Shown piece by piece: positions 27,308 to 36,238 of a stretch of 64,000 nt of DNA. Numbering within the stretch: the first letter of the stretch is position 1; each line of letters begins with the position of its first letter. This DNA comes from Oscillatoriales cyanobacterium (GTDB taxonomy: Bacteria; Cyanobacteriota; Cyanobacteriia; Cyanobacteriales; Microcoleaceae): positions 1 through 64,000 of the forward strand of contig RDYN01000046.1 of the NCBI GenBank assembly GCA_004293365.1, written 5' to 3'. A program made the translations under genes and the position numbers. The notes under the pieces are model-generated. The model did no database searches, was not told where the DNA came from, and worked only from the letters and a program-made list of their open reading frames with translations.

Positions 27308-28868
27308 CCGAGTAGGCGCCCCAAACGTTCATTTATTCGCCTTCCACGTCTGGGATATCCTATCATCAGGCTCAATTTCCCCTACAAATCCCCGACAACC
27401 AGCCCTACCACCAACCTCGAATCCCCAACATCTCTGGGAAAAATGTAACGAAATTCTGCAAGAAAAACTCCATATTAATGCCGAATTTAACGATACCAAT
27501 TTATACAAAACTGCACAACCACCAGGCCGCCGCGTGAATCTGATGATCGGAAAAGCGGTCAACAATCGGGGTTCGTTGTATTTAAGCAAACATATCAGCC
27601 ATGAAAACCAGGAGATTTCCCTCACCGGATTGGCCCAACCCCTGCGGATTGATGACAGTTACGCTTTGGGCTTCAACCTGCGCGTCCCCGAAAAAACTAA
27701 TGATACAAAAACACCTGATGTCGATATTAGTATCTTCCAGCGGTTCAATCCCGATAACTGTTTGCTGCAAAATTCGGTTAATAGTTATTTCCCTCAAACT
27801 CTCTTACTTACCGCTTGGCTAACCGAAGCACAAAAAGCCGCTGTCCAAGAAGATCCCAATTATATCAAAAGTTTAGGTCAACTTTGTCTAAAATCCTTTA
27901 TTTCCGGTGAGAATTTCCCAGAATTTTACCGTGAAGGCGAATTATTTGGTAGCCCAATTCTGGAATACGGCTATCCCAATTACCCTGATAAATTCGGACA
28001 GATTCTGATTTGGTTTTTCGAGAGTCAAACCACGGGTGATATCTGGGATACCTACTACTCCGATTTTTTAGATTTATGCTTGTACCGCAATAAAGTCATT
28101 CTTGCTTACAAAGAAAGTCGCGCCTATTATTTGGAAATTCGCAAGGAATACGCACAAATCGATGTCGATATTGAAAGCACTTTTCAGTATTTGCAGCATG
28201 ATGAAGCCTATCAGCGCCAAGGAAAGGACTCTCGTTTAAAGAAAGAGGAATTAGAGTATCTCGAAAGTCAGACAATTAATATGCCGCCCCGCGCTGTTAA
28301 GTATGCGCGCCTGCTGATTGAGATGGAAATTAGGCAAAATACGATCGCCATTAACGCCAAAAATTACCAAAATAAATTAAATCAAATAAGTCTTGACATC
28401 AAAGCCAGAAAGATTTATAATAATAGGGATACCAAAAATTATTCTGACTTGAGCTTCCTAGAATTATTCAGCAAAGAAACCTGCCCGCAGTTCAGCGAAC
28501 AAATCAAAGCTGACCTAGGTTACTTCAAATACGGTACGGTGGCCTTAGACAAGGCGATGGAAGCAATTAGGGGCGTAGTGGCGATCGCCCAAGCCGATCG
28601 CGATGCAAAATTAGAAGCAACGATTCAAACAGTAGGTTCTGCTTTGGGATTGGTCGGCATAGTAGCTAGCGTAGCTCCATACTCGATCAAACAAGACCCG
28701 CCCGATCGCAAATTTTACTTCCCGTTGAGCAACATTGAAATCCCGTCATTTCTTCTAGTGCTGCTGATTAGTATGGGTGCGGGTTTTGGTGTGTGGATGT
28801 CGGTATGGGCGATCGCCAAAATCAAGCAAATCCTACCAAGAATCAAGCAGCGGCTGCCTTTCCGCTGA
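27294..28868 (+). CDS. Unknown protein with C-terminal membrane hairpin, CHAT neighbour
   Basis: The ATG at 27294 (MNPNNRVGAPNVHLF) lies inside the last codons of the previous gene, giving a 14-bp overlap; an ATG at 27279 is possible. Of about 524 residues, the first 230 look globular and beta-rich (VHLFAFHVWDIL, VNLMIGKAVNNRG, YALGFNLRVPEK, DVDISIFQRF). Residues about 250-420 are helical and charged, probably coiled coil. Two membrane segments close the protein (about 442-460, VGSALGLVGIVASVA, and 480-505, FLLVLLISMGAGFGVWMSVWAI), followed by a basic tail. No known domain is recognised. A soluble sensor or cleavage region tethered by a C-terminal hairpin, next to a CHAT protease, suggests a protease target or membrane effector; this is inference. 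Confidence 0.7.
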   Translation: MNPNNRVGAPNVHLFAFHVWDILSSGSISPTNPRQPALPPTSNPQHLWEKCNEILQEKLHINAEFNDTNLYKTAQPPGRRVNLMIGKAVNNRGSLYLSKHISHENQEISLTGLAQPLRIDDSYALGFNLRVPEKTNDTKTPDVDISIFQRFNPDNCLLQNSVNSYFPQTLLLTAWLTEAQKAAVQEDPNYIKSLGQLCLKSFISGENFPEFYREGELFGSPILEYGYPNYPDKFGQILIWFFESQTTGDIWDTYYSDFLDLCLYRNKVILAYKESRAYYLEIRKEYAQIDVDIESTFQYLQHDEAYQRQGKDSRLKKEELEYLESQTINMPPRAVKYARLLIEMEIRQNTIAINAKNYQNKLNQISLDIKARKIYNNRDTKNYSDLSFLELFSKETCPQFSEQIKADLGYFKYGTVALDKAMEAIRGVVAIAQADRDAKLEATIQTVGSALGLVGIVASVAPYSIKQDPPDRKFYFPLSNIEIPSFLLVLLISMGAGFGVWMSVWAIAKIKQILPRIKQRLPFR

Positions 28869-28989
28869 CAGTTGACAGCAAGATTAGTAGGGTGTGTCGC
28901 GATCGATAGTATCCAAAACAGACGAAATATCGATCGAGCGACGCACCAGCAACAGACAATATTGTTACATTAACTTTCCATCCTTGATA

Positions 28990-29595
28990 TTACTTTTCCG
29001 AATCGCCGCGATTGGACTTGTCAAAAAACGCCGTCAGCGAGTTCCAAGCCGACTTAGCAGTCTCTTTCAATCGAGCACCAATCGACTCAATTTCTCCCAC
29101 AACAACGTGCCAATTCTTTTCCGTTTCCTTGTGGATGTGCTCGACAGCTCGATCGATGCGATCGCGTTCGACTAATTTATTTTGTTCCACCGCTTCCCGC
29201 GCTTGTCGCACCGCTTTCAAATAAGCTTCGCGGCTGACTTCGCCGGCATCTTGCACCTGGGCTTGAGCCCGGGTTTTAATTGCATCCACCACCAGCCAAT
29301 TTTTCTCGGATTCCTTTTTCAACAGGCTGACAGCCTCAGTCATTCTCTCTTTGGCGATCGACTTATTTTGTTCGATCGCACCTGAAGCCTTTTGGAGGGC
29401 TTTCAAATAAGCTTCGCGGGTGAGATCGCCCGCTGCTTGCACTTCGGCGGCGGCGCGTTTTTTAATTGCTTCAAACAAAGCCGCTGTTTCTGCGATCGTC
29501 TCATCAGTCGCATCGGGCATCTCTTTTTTTACGATCGCCGTGGTTTCGGGAGTAGCCTCTACAATTGTTACTTCAGTCAAATTTGGATCTGTCAT
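28990..29595 (-). CDS. Helical protein made of two ~62-residue repeats
   Basis: This 201-residue acidic protein has a short leader, then two clear repeats. The first has AAAEVQAAGDLTREAYLKAL and IEQNKSIAKERMTEAV; the second has AQAQVQDAGEVSREAYLKAV and VEQNKLVERDRIDRAV. Each ends in EKNWxVV. The C-terminus has an amphipathic stretch (ARLKETAKSAWNSLTAFFDKS). It is predicted all-alpha, apolipoprotein- or phasin-like, without membrane segment or signal. A strong purine-rich ribosome site (GGAGACGA) precedes the ATG at 29595. I do not recognise a family with certainty; membrane-surface or stress association is a guess. Confidence 0.7.
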   Translation of the reverse strand: MTDPNLTEVTIVEATPETTAIVKKEMPDATDETIAETAALFEAIKKRAAAEVQAAGDLTREAYLKALQKASGAIEQNKSIAKERMTEAVSLLKKESEKNWLVVDAIKTRAQAQVQDAGEVSREAYLKAVRQAREAVEQNKLVERDRIDRAVEHIHKETEKNWHVVVGEIESIGARLKETAKSAWNSLTAFFDKSNRGDSEK

Positions 29596-29607
29596 ATCAA
29601 TCGTCTC

Positions 29608-29675
29608 CTTTTGTAGTCCGCGAAGGCGGACTTTGTATGTGTAGCGCCAGAATTCATTCTGGCATTTAAGACTGG
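29608..29675. repeat. GTCCGCGAAGGCGGACTTTG hairpin element
   Basis: The short palindrome GTCCGCGAAGGCGGAC is followed by TTTGTATGTGTAG and the inverted pair CCAGAATTCATTCTGG. A close relative lies at 40225-40262 after ftsH (AGTCCGCGCAGGCGGACTTTG). The rest of the gap to the macro-domain gene shows nothing further. Confidence 0.7.
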
Positions 29676-29850
29676 CCCTAAAAACTTAGTCATGTTCTCC
29701 TACATTCTATCTGCCCAAGTTGAGCTCGCGTGTAGGATACCGCCAACTTGCAGGTACGGTTTAGCGCACTTTAATTTTTGATAAGTGACTTTACCTAAAA
29801 AAACACAACACCCATAAACGAGGTTTCTAAACACTGTAAAAGGGGGAAAT

Positions 29851-30489
29851 TTAATCCTTTGAATTTTCCAACTGCAAATCTCCGGCATCGCCAGCATATA
29901 ACAAGCGGTGAGATTTTTGGGCATCCAGCCAAGATTTAGGAAATTGGTATTGAGATAGGAGGATATCTGCGATCGCGACTTGCATCTGATGCGCGCAGAT
30001 ATCCGGCGGCACTTTACCTGTGCCCGTACCCATGCCGGGAATCGCGATCGTTTCAATAATATGTTTGACAGGCGTTCCGTCTGGAACCGTGCCAAATTTT
30101 ACGAGAGTTAAAATAGCGCGGGTTGCTAGATAAACATTGACGGTCTCTGTTAAAATTGTCGGAACCCGCATGGTTGGGGCAGCGATTAAATAGGGAATTT
30201 CTGCATGATCGGTATCTACAACTTCGGCTAATCCTACTAATAGTTCGCCCTGATGGCGAGTCTGAATGAGTTTTTGCAGGCGTTCTTGAACCTGGTCTCC
30301 AAAATATTCCGAAATCTCTAAATCTAAGCCGCCGTCCATGAAGCCAAAACTATTGGTCGGACTCACAAGCGCATCGCATTTCACATCAAAGATTGAGCCG
30401 CGATGTATCTTGACATTTTGCATATTACCGCAAGTTTGTTCCCAGGCTCTAACTAAGTCATCGTCTGCAGCAGCCAGCACAATTTGCAT
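29851..30489 (-). CDS. Macro-domain (ADP-ribose-binding) protein
   Basis: This 212-residue protein carries a macro domain over most of its length: VKIHRGSIFDVKCDALVSPTNSFGFMDGGLD supplies the ligand-binding Asn and Gly-rich loop, and ETIAIPGMGTGTGKVPPDICAHQM the second phosphate-binding loop. Members bind or hydrolyse ADP-ribose derivatives; this subtype (PTNSFGFMDGG) resembles the group annotated as phage-tail-like macro proteins. It is monocistronic, with HIP1-like sites around its start, and no ADP-ribosyltransferase gene is seen beside it. Confidence 0.85.
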   Translation of the reverse strand: MQIVLAAADDDLVRAWEQTCGNMQNVKIHRGSIFDVKCDALVSPTNSFGFMDGGLDLEISEYFGDQVQERLQKLIQTRHQGELLVGLAEVVDTDHAEIPYLIAAPTMRVPTILTETVNVYLATRAILTLVKFGTVPDGTPVKHIIETIAIPGMGTGTGKVPPDICAHQMQVAIADILLSQYQFPKSWLDAQKSHRLLYAGDAGDLQLENSKD

Positions 30490-30595
30490 ACATACTCTCT
30501 ATAATTTTAAAATGGCGATCGCCATTTTAATCATACAATACATTACATGAGTTCGCTCAATCTAAAATCCAAAATCTAAAATCTAAAATTCTTAG

Positions 30596-30994
30596 ATGCT
30601 GCAAGACCCCAATCTCCGCCATCCGATCGCAATTAGTTTCGGTGCCATTGCCGGTGCATTGAGCCGGTATTATATCACCTTGTGGTTTGCCAACCGTTTC
30701 GGCACGGCTTTTCCCTACGGAACTTTTTTTATTAACATCACCGGTTGCTTGGCTATGGGATTTTTTATCACCCTGGTTTTTGAACGGGTGCCGGCTGTTC
30801 CGTCGGAGGTGCGGTTAATGGTAGCAACGGGATTTTTGGGGGCTTATACTACTTTTTCGACTTACGGTTTAGAGACGAATGTCTTGTTGCGCGATCGATC
30901 CTATAGCTTGGCAACTTTTTACTGGGTTGGTAGTGCCATACTCGGAGTAATTGCCGTTCAGTTAGGCAGCACTTTAGCACGAATTGGCAAATAG
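30596..30994 (+). CDS. crcB: Fluoride channel Fluc/CrcB
   Basis: This 132-residue protein with four membrane helices fits the dual-topology fluoride exporter. Diagnostic motifs are [12 protein letters not shown] near the start, [18 protein letters not shown] (Asn of the pore) and the Phe-box helix [17 protein letters not shown] with the central Na+-site break. The leader is a CTAAAATC simple repeat; no fluoride riboswitch was recognised. The TAG stop at 30992-30994 is directly followed by the right end of a tnpB element, so any native downstream sequence has been displaced. Confidence 0.92.
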   Translation: MLQDPNLRHPIAISFGAIAGALSRYYITLWFANRFGTAFPYGTFFINITGCLAMGFFITLVFERVPAVPSEVRLMVATGFLGAYTTFSTYGLETNVLLRDRSYSLATFYWVGSAILGVIAVQLGSTLARIGK

Positions 30995-31029
30995 TTGACA
31001 CTCCCCGGTCTGAAGACGCGGGGATTCTT
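30995..31029 (-). repeat. Right-end hairpin of the tnpB element
   Basis: The arms ACTCCCCGG and CGCGGGGATT pair imperfectly around GTCTGAAGACG, itself a small palindrome. In known TnpB elements the guide RNA (omegaRNA) spans the tnpB 3' end and this right end, and its guide is the flanking DNA. Here that flank would be the antisense of the crcB 3' end. Confidence 0.7.
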
Positions 31030-32323
31030 AAGGACAAACTTTGGGGGATGAATCCACCCAAAGTTTAATTCTTAAAGGGTTAGTCAGCAACCCTCTACCC
31101 AATCGCTCAATAATTGAGTCTGTGGCTACTTTTGATTTTCTGATGATATTAGCTGCACCATTAACATCTGCATTAATTAACAACCCAGTGCTAGAACGGT
31201 ACAAGCCTCGCTTGATTCGCTGACCCGATGGCTGCCAATTGTCGGGTTTTTCACCGACTTTCACGGGCAACAAATCTTGGTCTAAAAAACTCGCTTTTGA
31301 TGTGTAGGATTCGTCTTGTTCGAAAAATCGCCATCCCCTTAAGTCGCATTCTTGTTGTAGTCTATCCTTGACTTTAGCTGTGGGTATTTGGACAAAATTT
31401 TGGTTGGTCACTCCCCCCATATTGACTTCTTGCTTCTGTCCTTTATTCCAGCCAAAAACCATGACATTAATTTGGGAGTTTTCGCAATAATCCACGATGG
31501 CTCTAACTGCTTTGTTGACAGCATCTCTCATTCTTCTTGTACGAGTGTCTGACAACTGTTGCAGCCTGGTCGATGAGAAACCTTTGGGTAATTTATGTCG
31601 AGCGTGTTCCGATTGGACTCGCGCCTTTTCTTTGTTAAACCCTTGGTTCCAAGACTTCAATTTGTGACCATCAATGATGAAAGATTTACCATTACTAGAA
31701 ACACAAGTTAACCAGTTGTTGATCCCGTGGTCGATGCCCAAAACTCCTGTTACTTCCAAGCTGCAACTAGGGGCTTGTTCAGTCAGAGATTTGTGGACGT
31801 ATTCGACCCATACCTGACCATTCCTAGGAATTAACCTGAGTTCTTTAATCTGGCAATCTTTGAGTCTTTCCGGTAGGGGAATCCAGAGAGCATCTGTCCC
31901 GAAGTGTTCTTTACCTTTGTTTCCCAGAGGCAGTCTCACCTGATTGCCGACTATTTTCAAGGCTTGTCCCGGATAGGAAATCTGGTACATACCGCCTGGA
32001 GTTCTGTACTTGGGCAATCTCGGTTTTTGATTAAGTTCCCCTTTCTTGGCTAACTTTTCTAAGGCTCGGAAAGAGCTAAAAGATTCAGCAACAGATTTTA
32101 AGGATTGTTGAGCAACTTGAGAGTAAAGCAATCCGTAATTTTCGTTGGTTTTGGCAATCTTGTACAGGTCGGGATATTTGATGGCGCCTTGGTCCTTAAA
32201 GTACCGTTGCCGACTCTCGTAAGTGCCGACATTAAACAGGTTATTTGACCATCTTAGTAGTTGCTCAACAATGATTTTGTGGAATCCCTTTAAATGCCAA
32301 ACATCTTTTTGTACTGCGTACAT
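31028..32323 (-). CDS. tnpB: TnpB-type RNA-guided nuclease (IS605 OrfB family)
   Basis: This 431-residue protein appears full length. The N-terminal helix-turn part runs from WHLKGFHKIIVEQLLRWSNN. The split RuvC catalytic residues are all visible: Asp198 in GIDHGINNW, Glu338 in EQDESYTSK and Asp386 in INADVNGAANI. The CxxC pairs that usually form a zinc ribbon between the last two motifs are absent; instead there is DNWQPSGQRIKRGLYRSSTG, a form I recall from many cyanobacterial relatives. The product is probably an active nuclease scaffold, by motif intactness. The start at ATG 32323 fits the family N-terminus (YAVQKDVWHLK). Confidence 0.9.
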   Translation of the reverse strand: MYAVQKDVWHLKGFHKIIVEQLLRWSNNLFNVGTYESRQRYFKDQGAIKYPDLYKIAKTNENYGLLYSQVAQQSLKSVAESFSSFRALEKLAKKGELNQKPRLPKYRTPGGMYQISYPGQALKIVGNQVRLPLGNKGKEHFGTDALWIPLPERLKDCQIKELRLIPRNGQVWVEYVHKSLTEQAPSCSLEVTGVLGIDHGINNWLTCVSSNGKSFIIDGHKLKSWNQGFNKEKARVQSEHARHKLPKGFSSTRLQQLSDTRTRRMRDAVNKAVRAIVDYCENSQINVMVFGWNKGQKQEVNMGGVTNQNFVQIPTAKVKDRLQQECDLRGWRFFEQDESYTSKASFLDQDLLPVKVGEKPDNWQPSGQRIKRGLYRSSTGLLINADVNGAANIIRKSKVATDSIIERLGRGLLTNPLRIKLWVDSSPKVCP

Positions 32324-33396
32324 TTAATTTACAGTTTGTTGTCATAGGTTTACTATACACCAATTGCCTACCTGTGGACACCTAGCTACTTGGTCTCTAC
32401 TGCGGGCAATATCTGTACACAAACAGTTAAGCGTTACATTGAAGATCTTTGAGAGTGGGCAGGATAAATCCTGCAACGCCCTTTCATCCCTGGACTAAAG
32501 TCACAGGGTTTTCAGGGTAATTCTTGTAAAATACTAATTGAGCATCTGTAGGGAGGGAGCATCTCAGTTTTGCAAGAAGCATTTCTAAAGAGCAGACTGA
32601 AGTCCGCACGTGCGTTCCTTTTTTTGAGCGGGGGAACACTGTAAATGCAAAACTGAGATGCTCCCTGTAGGGAAATGTCAATGGGGTGTCCGGGTGGCAG
32701 GTCATCAAAGGACAGATAATTTGTATAAAATCAGTAATCTCAAAATCAAGTTTTTTCAGATAGACTAGGTTTTGGCGATCGTTATTATTTTCTGCCTTAA
32801 TTGATCTCTCGCAGATTTTACCAGAAAGTAGTTGACAGTTGACAGTTGGCTGTGAGGGAAGCCGAAGAGTTGATAGTATACCCATTCTCAAAGGCGATGA
32901 AGTAATTGGTAATTGGTAATTGGTAATTGGTAATAGATCGCGCTCCCCGAACTCACACTCTTTTCTGCTATAGCGGTTATCAAAAAAGTGAGGTATGCCC
33001 TAAACCAGGCCCTGGCCTAGGCCCGGCCCTGGCCTATTCCCTATTCCCAGTCGTCAGCGAATCTTTCTGAGAACCGCTATATATCAAAAACATAATACCA
33101 AAAAACCCGGTTTTCAGAATATATCTTCATTTGCGTCCTGGTGCCGCATCTGCCAAAAAATTCGGTTGCTCGCGCTGCCCGTGTAAATCATAATAACTGC
33201 AACCAGTGGTGTCAATAGGCTATAAACTGGATTCAGGAAGGCGTGCAGCACAGGTTGATACCAGTTAGCACAAAAATGCAACTGTAGGTCAAGTCCAAAT
33301 CTGCTGACTCAGTAAGTCATTCCCAATTCTTTAATCCCAAATCCCAAATCCCAAATCTAAAATCTAAAATCTAAAATTGCATGAGGAGAGTCATCA
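32324..33396. other. Repeat-rich gene-free region between tnpB and mgtE
   Basis: It contains small hairpins near 32455-32520 (possible element left end) and a 21-bp perfect inverted repeat (32554-32666, listed separately). There is a GGTAATT run (32905-32935), a GC-rich CCAGGCCCTGGCC cluster (33003-33035) and a CTATAGCGGTT/AACCGCTATA inverted pair (about 32970 and 33070). A TCTAAAATCTAAAA run lies before mgtE. A 136-codon minus-strand reading (32484-32891) crosses these repeats and is not convincing. Confidence 0.6.
32554..32666. repeat. 113-bp MITE-like element with perfect 21-bp inverted ends
   Basis: Arms at 32554-32574 and 32646-32666 are perfect reverse complements (core CATCTCAGTTTTGC). 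The interior holds GACTGAAGTCCGCACGTGCG and a T-rich tract, with no ORF. The size and clean terminal inverted repeats fit a miniature element. Confidence 0.75.
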
Positions 33397-34794
33397 GTGA
33401 CAGAAAACAATTATCAATCGTCTTCTCTACCCACCTACGCGCGAAAAGAACTCCGGGAATTAGTTCGATCGCAGTTAAAGGCTTTGTTGGAACAAGGAGA
33501 CTTTCAAGCAGCAAAAGCAATTTTGCAGCCGGTGCAGGAAGCAGACATCGCTGAAGCTATCGAAGGCCTGCCAGAAACCATGCAAGTAATAGCTTTTCGG
33601 TTGCTTTCTAAAGACGAAGCGATCGCAGTTTACGAATATCTCGACTCCAGCGTTCAGCAGTCCCTCTGCGAAAAATTCAAACGCCAAGAAGTCCTCGATA
33701 TTGTAGACAAAATGTCCCCGGACGATCGAGCTAAACTATTTGATGAACTGCCGGCCATCTTAGTCCGCCGCCTCTTAGGTGAAATGAGTCCAACGGAACG
33801 GGAAGCTACTGCCCAACTCTTGGGTTACGAAGCCAGTAGCGCCGGCAGGATTATGACCCCGGAATACATTTCACTCAAAGAAAGCTTTACCGTTGCTCAA
33901 GCTTTAGACAGAATTCGCTCTTTGGCTAAAACTACCGAAACCATTTATTCTCTTTACGTCACTGATGCCGCGCGACGGTTGAGCGGCATTTTATCCTTGC
34001 GGGATTTAGTCACTTCTCCCCTCGACAAAACTGTCGGCGAAATTATGACCCGCGAGGTAGTTTCTGTGCAAACGGGAACGGATCGAGAAGAAGTAGCTAG
34101 GCTGATCCAGCGTTACGATTTTTTAGCCGTGCCCGTTGTAGACCGCGAACAGCGTCTGGTGGGGATCATTACAGTTGATGACGCGATCGACATTTTAGAA
34201 CAAGAAGCCGCCAAAGATATTTATACCTTGGGTGGCGTCCAGTCCGGCGGCGACAATTATTTTCAGACCGATTTAATCACCGTCGCCCGCAAAAGGGTCG
34301 TGTGGCTGTTTGTTCTGCTGTTAACCAATACTGTCACCGGGGCAATTATTAGAGCTCAAGAAGATATTTTGCACCAAGTAGTCGCCCTAGCAGCCTTTAT
34401 TCCGCTGCTGACGGGCACTGGAGGCAATGTCGGAGCCCAGTCCTCAACTGTGGTAATTCGCGGTTTGAATACTGATGAAATTACAGCAATGGGCCCCTTT
34501 CAAGTAATTGTCCGCGAGGGGATGGCGGGAGCGCTCCTAGGAGCTATATTGGGGACGGTAGCGACGGGGTGGGCTTACACTCTGCAAGGGAATTTAGCAG
34601 TGGCGATCGCGGTGGGGGTGAGTTTGCTGGCGATCGCAATTTTAGCTTCTATTGCCGGTTCTGCTCTGCCGTTTCTCTTTCGTTCTTTGGGTTTAGACCC
34701 CGCTTTAATGTCTGCTCCTTTTATTACCACCGCAGTTGATGTCCTCGGAGTCTTAATTTATTTCACTTTAGCTCGACTAATTTTGCAAATATAA
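33397..34794 (+). CDS. mgtE: Magnesium transporter MgtE
   Basis: This 465-residue protein starts at GTG 33397 with GAGGAG at 33384-33389. Domains in order: MgtE N superhelical domain (about 25-130), two CBS domains (about 135-260, with MTPEYISL and MTREVVSVQ), a connecting plug helix and five membrane helices (about 290-460). The channel motif GTGGNVGAQSSTVVIRGL is intact. It admits Mg2+ (and Co2+) and is gated by cytosolic Mg2+ at the N/CBS domains. It stands alone after a repeat-rich leader. Confidence 0.95.
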   Translation: MTENNYQSSSLPTYARKELRELVRSQLKALLEQGDFQAAKAILQPVQEADIAEAIEGLPETMQVIAFRLLSKDEAIAVYEYLDSSVQQSLCEKFKRQEVLDIVDKMSPDDRAKLFDELPAILVRRLLGEMSPTEREATAQLLGYEASSAGRIMTPEYISLKESFTVAQALDRIRSLAKTTETIYSLYVTDAARRLSGILSLRDLVTSPLDKTVGEIMTREVVSVQTGTDREEVARLIQRYDFLAVPVVDREQRLVGIITVDDAIDILEQEAAKDIYTLGGVQSGGDNYFQTDLITVARKRVVWLFVLLLTNTVTGAIIRAQEDILHQVVALAAFIPLLTGTGGNVGAQSSTVVIRGLNTDEITAMGPFQVIVREGMAGALLGAILGTVATGWAYTLQGNLAVAIAVGVSLLAIAILASIAGSALPFLFRSLGLDPALMSAPFITTAVDVLGVLIYFTLARLILQI

Positions 34795-34941
34795 TATATT
34801 TATGTAGATTGGCATAATAAAAAACCGATAGTAATTTTAAATTCCGTGATGTACAGCCTCCCAATTCCTTATACCCTATGTCCTATGCCCAATGTCCTAT
34901 GCCCAATTCCCAATTCCCAATTCCCAATTCCCAATTAATTT

Positions 34942-35865
34942 ATGTCATCATCTAATTCATCAACCAAAATTCAAAATCCCAAATCGAGCAATTTGTTAGA
35001 AACTGCTGAATTAATCTTTCTTGCACTCTCGGCTGTAGGATTGGCTGCTAGTTTGGTTTTGCAGCAGAGCATTTATGTGGAAGTTCCTGTAGTGATTTCG
35101 CTCTTTTTGAATTTTGTGAACCGCCAGAAGTTTCGCGGGCAAGTTAAAACAAGTACGGCGGCAGTGTTCGATCGCGTAAACCAACAAGCCGCTACGAGCG
35201 ATCGGGCGATCGAACAATTACAACTTGCTGTAAATTCTCTAGATACAGCTCTTGCCCAAACATCTCGCGAAAATCTCAATGTTGGCCAGGCAGAAAATTC
35301 CCACTCTCTAATTGCAGCAATTGAGAACCTGCGCCAGCGGCTCATAATTTTAGAAAAAACTATTAAAATGATTCAAAGCGAGATCGAAATCACCAGCCGC
35401 CAATTCAAACAACGACCGGAGTTGCAACAAGTCGAAACTTTGACAACAATCATTCTGGACTTGCAGGAGTTTATCAACGAACTGCCGCAATGGGGAAATT
35501 TGCAGCAGCGGCAGCTAAGTGAACTTCAGCAACAAGTAGATAATGCTTTGGCTCAGCTTTCTCAAGAAATTGCTGTGATTCCGGGCCGGGTAGAGGAGGC
35601 TGTAGCTAGTCGCGGCGCGGAAATTAACCAACCGTTGGGTTCTGGTTTGAATGCCGAGCCCAAAAATGCCGATCGAGCTAAAACCCAGAATGAGAAAATT
35701 CGCCAGAAATATCCCAGGGCTTACGTAAAGTGGAGTCGGGAGGAAGATGAGAATTTGCAGCAAGAATATGCAAACTGCCAAGAAATTAGTGAATTGTCTC
35801 AGAAATTTCAGCGACAACCTGTTGCCATTCGTTCGCGATTGCAGAAATTAGGATTGCTCGAATAA
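34942..35865 (+). CDS. Coiled-coil membrane protein with C-terminal SANT/Myb-like domain
   Basis: Of 307 residues, the N-terminus holds two hydrophobic segments (about 22-42 and 44-62). A long coiled coil follows (about 75-220: AIEQLQLAVNSLDTAL, IENLRQRLIILEKTIKMIQSEI, LSELQQQVDNALAQLSQEI). The last 50 residues (KWSREEDENLQQEY, ISELSQKFQRQPVAIRSRLQKLGL) resemble a small helix-turn-helix module found at the ends of assorted cyanobacterial proteins. No known enzyme domain is present. It is preceded by a CCCAATT microsatellite (34885-34935) and has no operon partner; a tethering or structural function is only a guess. Confidence 0.65.
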   Translation: MSSSNSSTKIQNPKSSNLLETAELIFLALSAVGLAASLVLQQSIYVEVPVVISLFLNFVNRQKFRGQVKTSTAAVFDRVNQQAATSDRAIEQLQLAVNSLDTALAQTSRENLNVGQAENSHSLIAAIENLRQRLIILEKTIKMIQSEIEITSRQFKQRPELQQVETLTTIILDLQEFINELPQWGNLQQRQLSELQQQVDNALAQLSQEIAVIPGRVEEAVASRGAEINQPLGSGLNAEPKNADRAKTQNEKIRQKYPRAYVKWSREEDENLQQEYANCQEISELSQKFQRQPVAIRSRLQKLGLLE

Positions 35866-35934
35866 TATTGAAGGAATTGGGAATTGGGAATTGGGAATTC
35901 GGAATGGGGAATTGGTAATGGGGAATTTTGCCTT

Positions 35935-36110
35935 CTTCCTGCTTCCTAATAACTAATAACTAATAACTAATGACTAATAGCTAATAACTAACAACTAACA
36001 ACTAATGACTAATAGCTAATAACTAACAACTAACAACTAACAACTAATGACTAATGACTAATAACTAATAACTAATGACTAATGACTAATGACTAATAAC
36101 TAATAACTTC
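35935..36110. repeat. ACTAATAACTAATGACT microsatellite
   Basis: About 170 bp of short units of ACTAATA, ACTAATG and ACAACTA fill much of the 35866-36238 gap. An AATTGGGAATTGGG run (35875-35925) precedes it, and a GCGATCGC pair (36122 and 36148) lies before the minus-strand gene end. Confidence 0.85.
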
Positions 36111-36238
36111 TTCCATAACAAAGCGATCGCCCTTTTTTTCAAAAGAGCGATCGCGTTGTTTATTTATTCAGTACCTGCTGCCAACAGCGGGCCACTAACA
36201 TCACATCTCAAGGCTTTTTAGCCTTGGTCTACCTCATT

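Larger units (their letters stand above)
30995..32323 (-). mobile_element. IS200/IS605-family element with tnpB only
   Basis: The right end (30995-31029), read on the minus strand, has GAATCCCCG, a loop, CGGGGAGT and GTCAA, and abuts the crcB stop. A hairpin and sequence of this type also end the orphan RNA at 6890-7312. No tnpA (Y1 transposase) is present, so the element depends on a transposase supplied elsewhere. The left end was not fixed; it lies upstream of 32323, perhaps among the short hairpins at 32455-32520. Confidence 0.75.

Noticed and set aside
27294-28868. Bacterial gasdermin next to the CHAT protease
   Set aside because: The protein is about twice the size of bacterial gasdermins and has a C-terminal membrane hairpin, with no gasdermin-like pattern recognised.
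30490-30595. Fluoride riboswitch upstream of crcB
   Set aside because: The leader is a TCTAAAATC simple repeat; the conserved riboswitch core was not found.
32484-32891. 135-codon minus-strand frame
   Set aside because: It spans a MITE-like element and simple repeats, with no domain or ribosome site.
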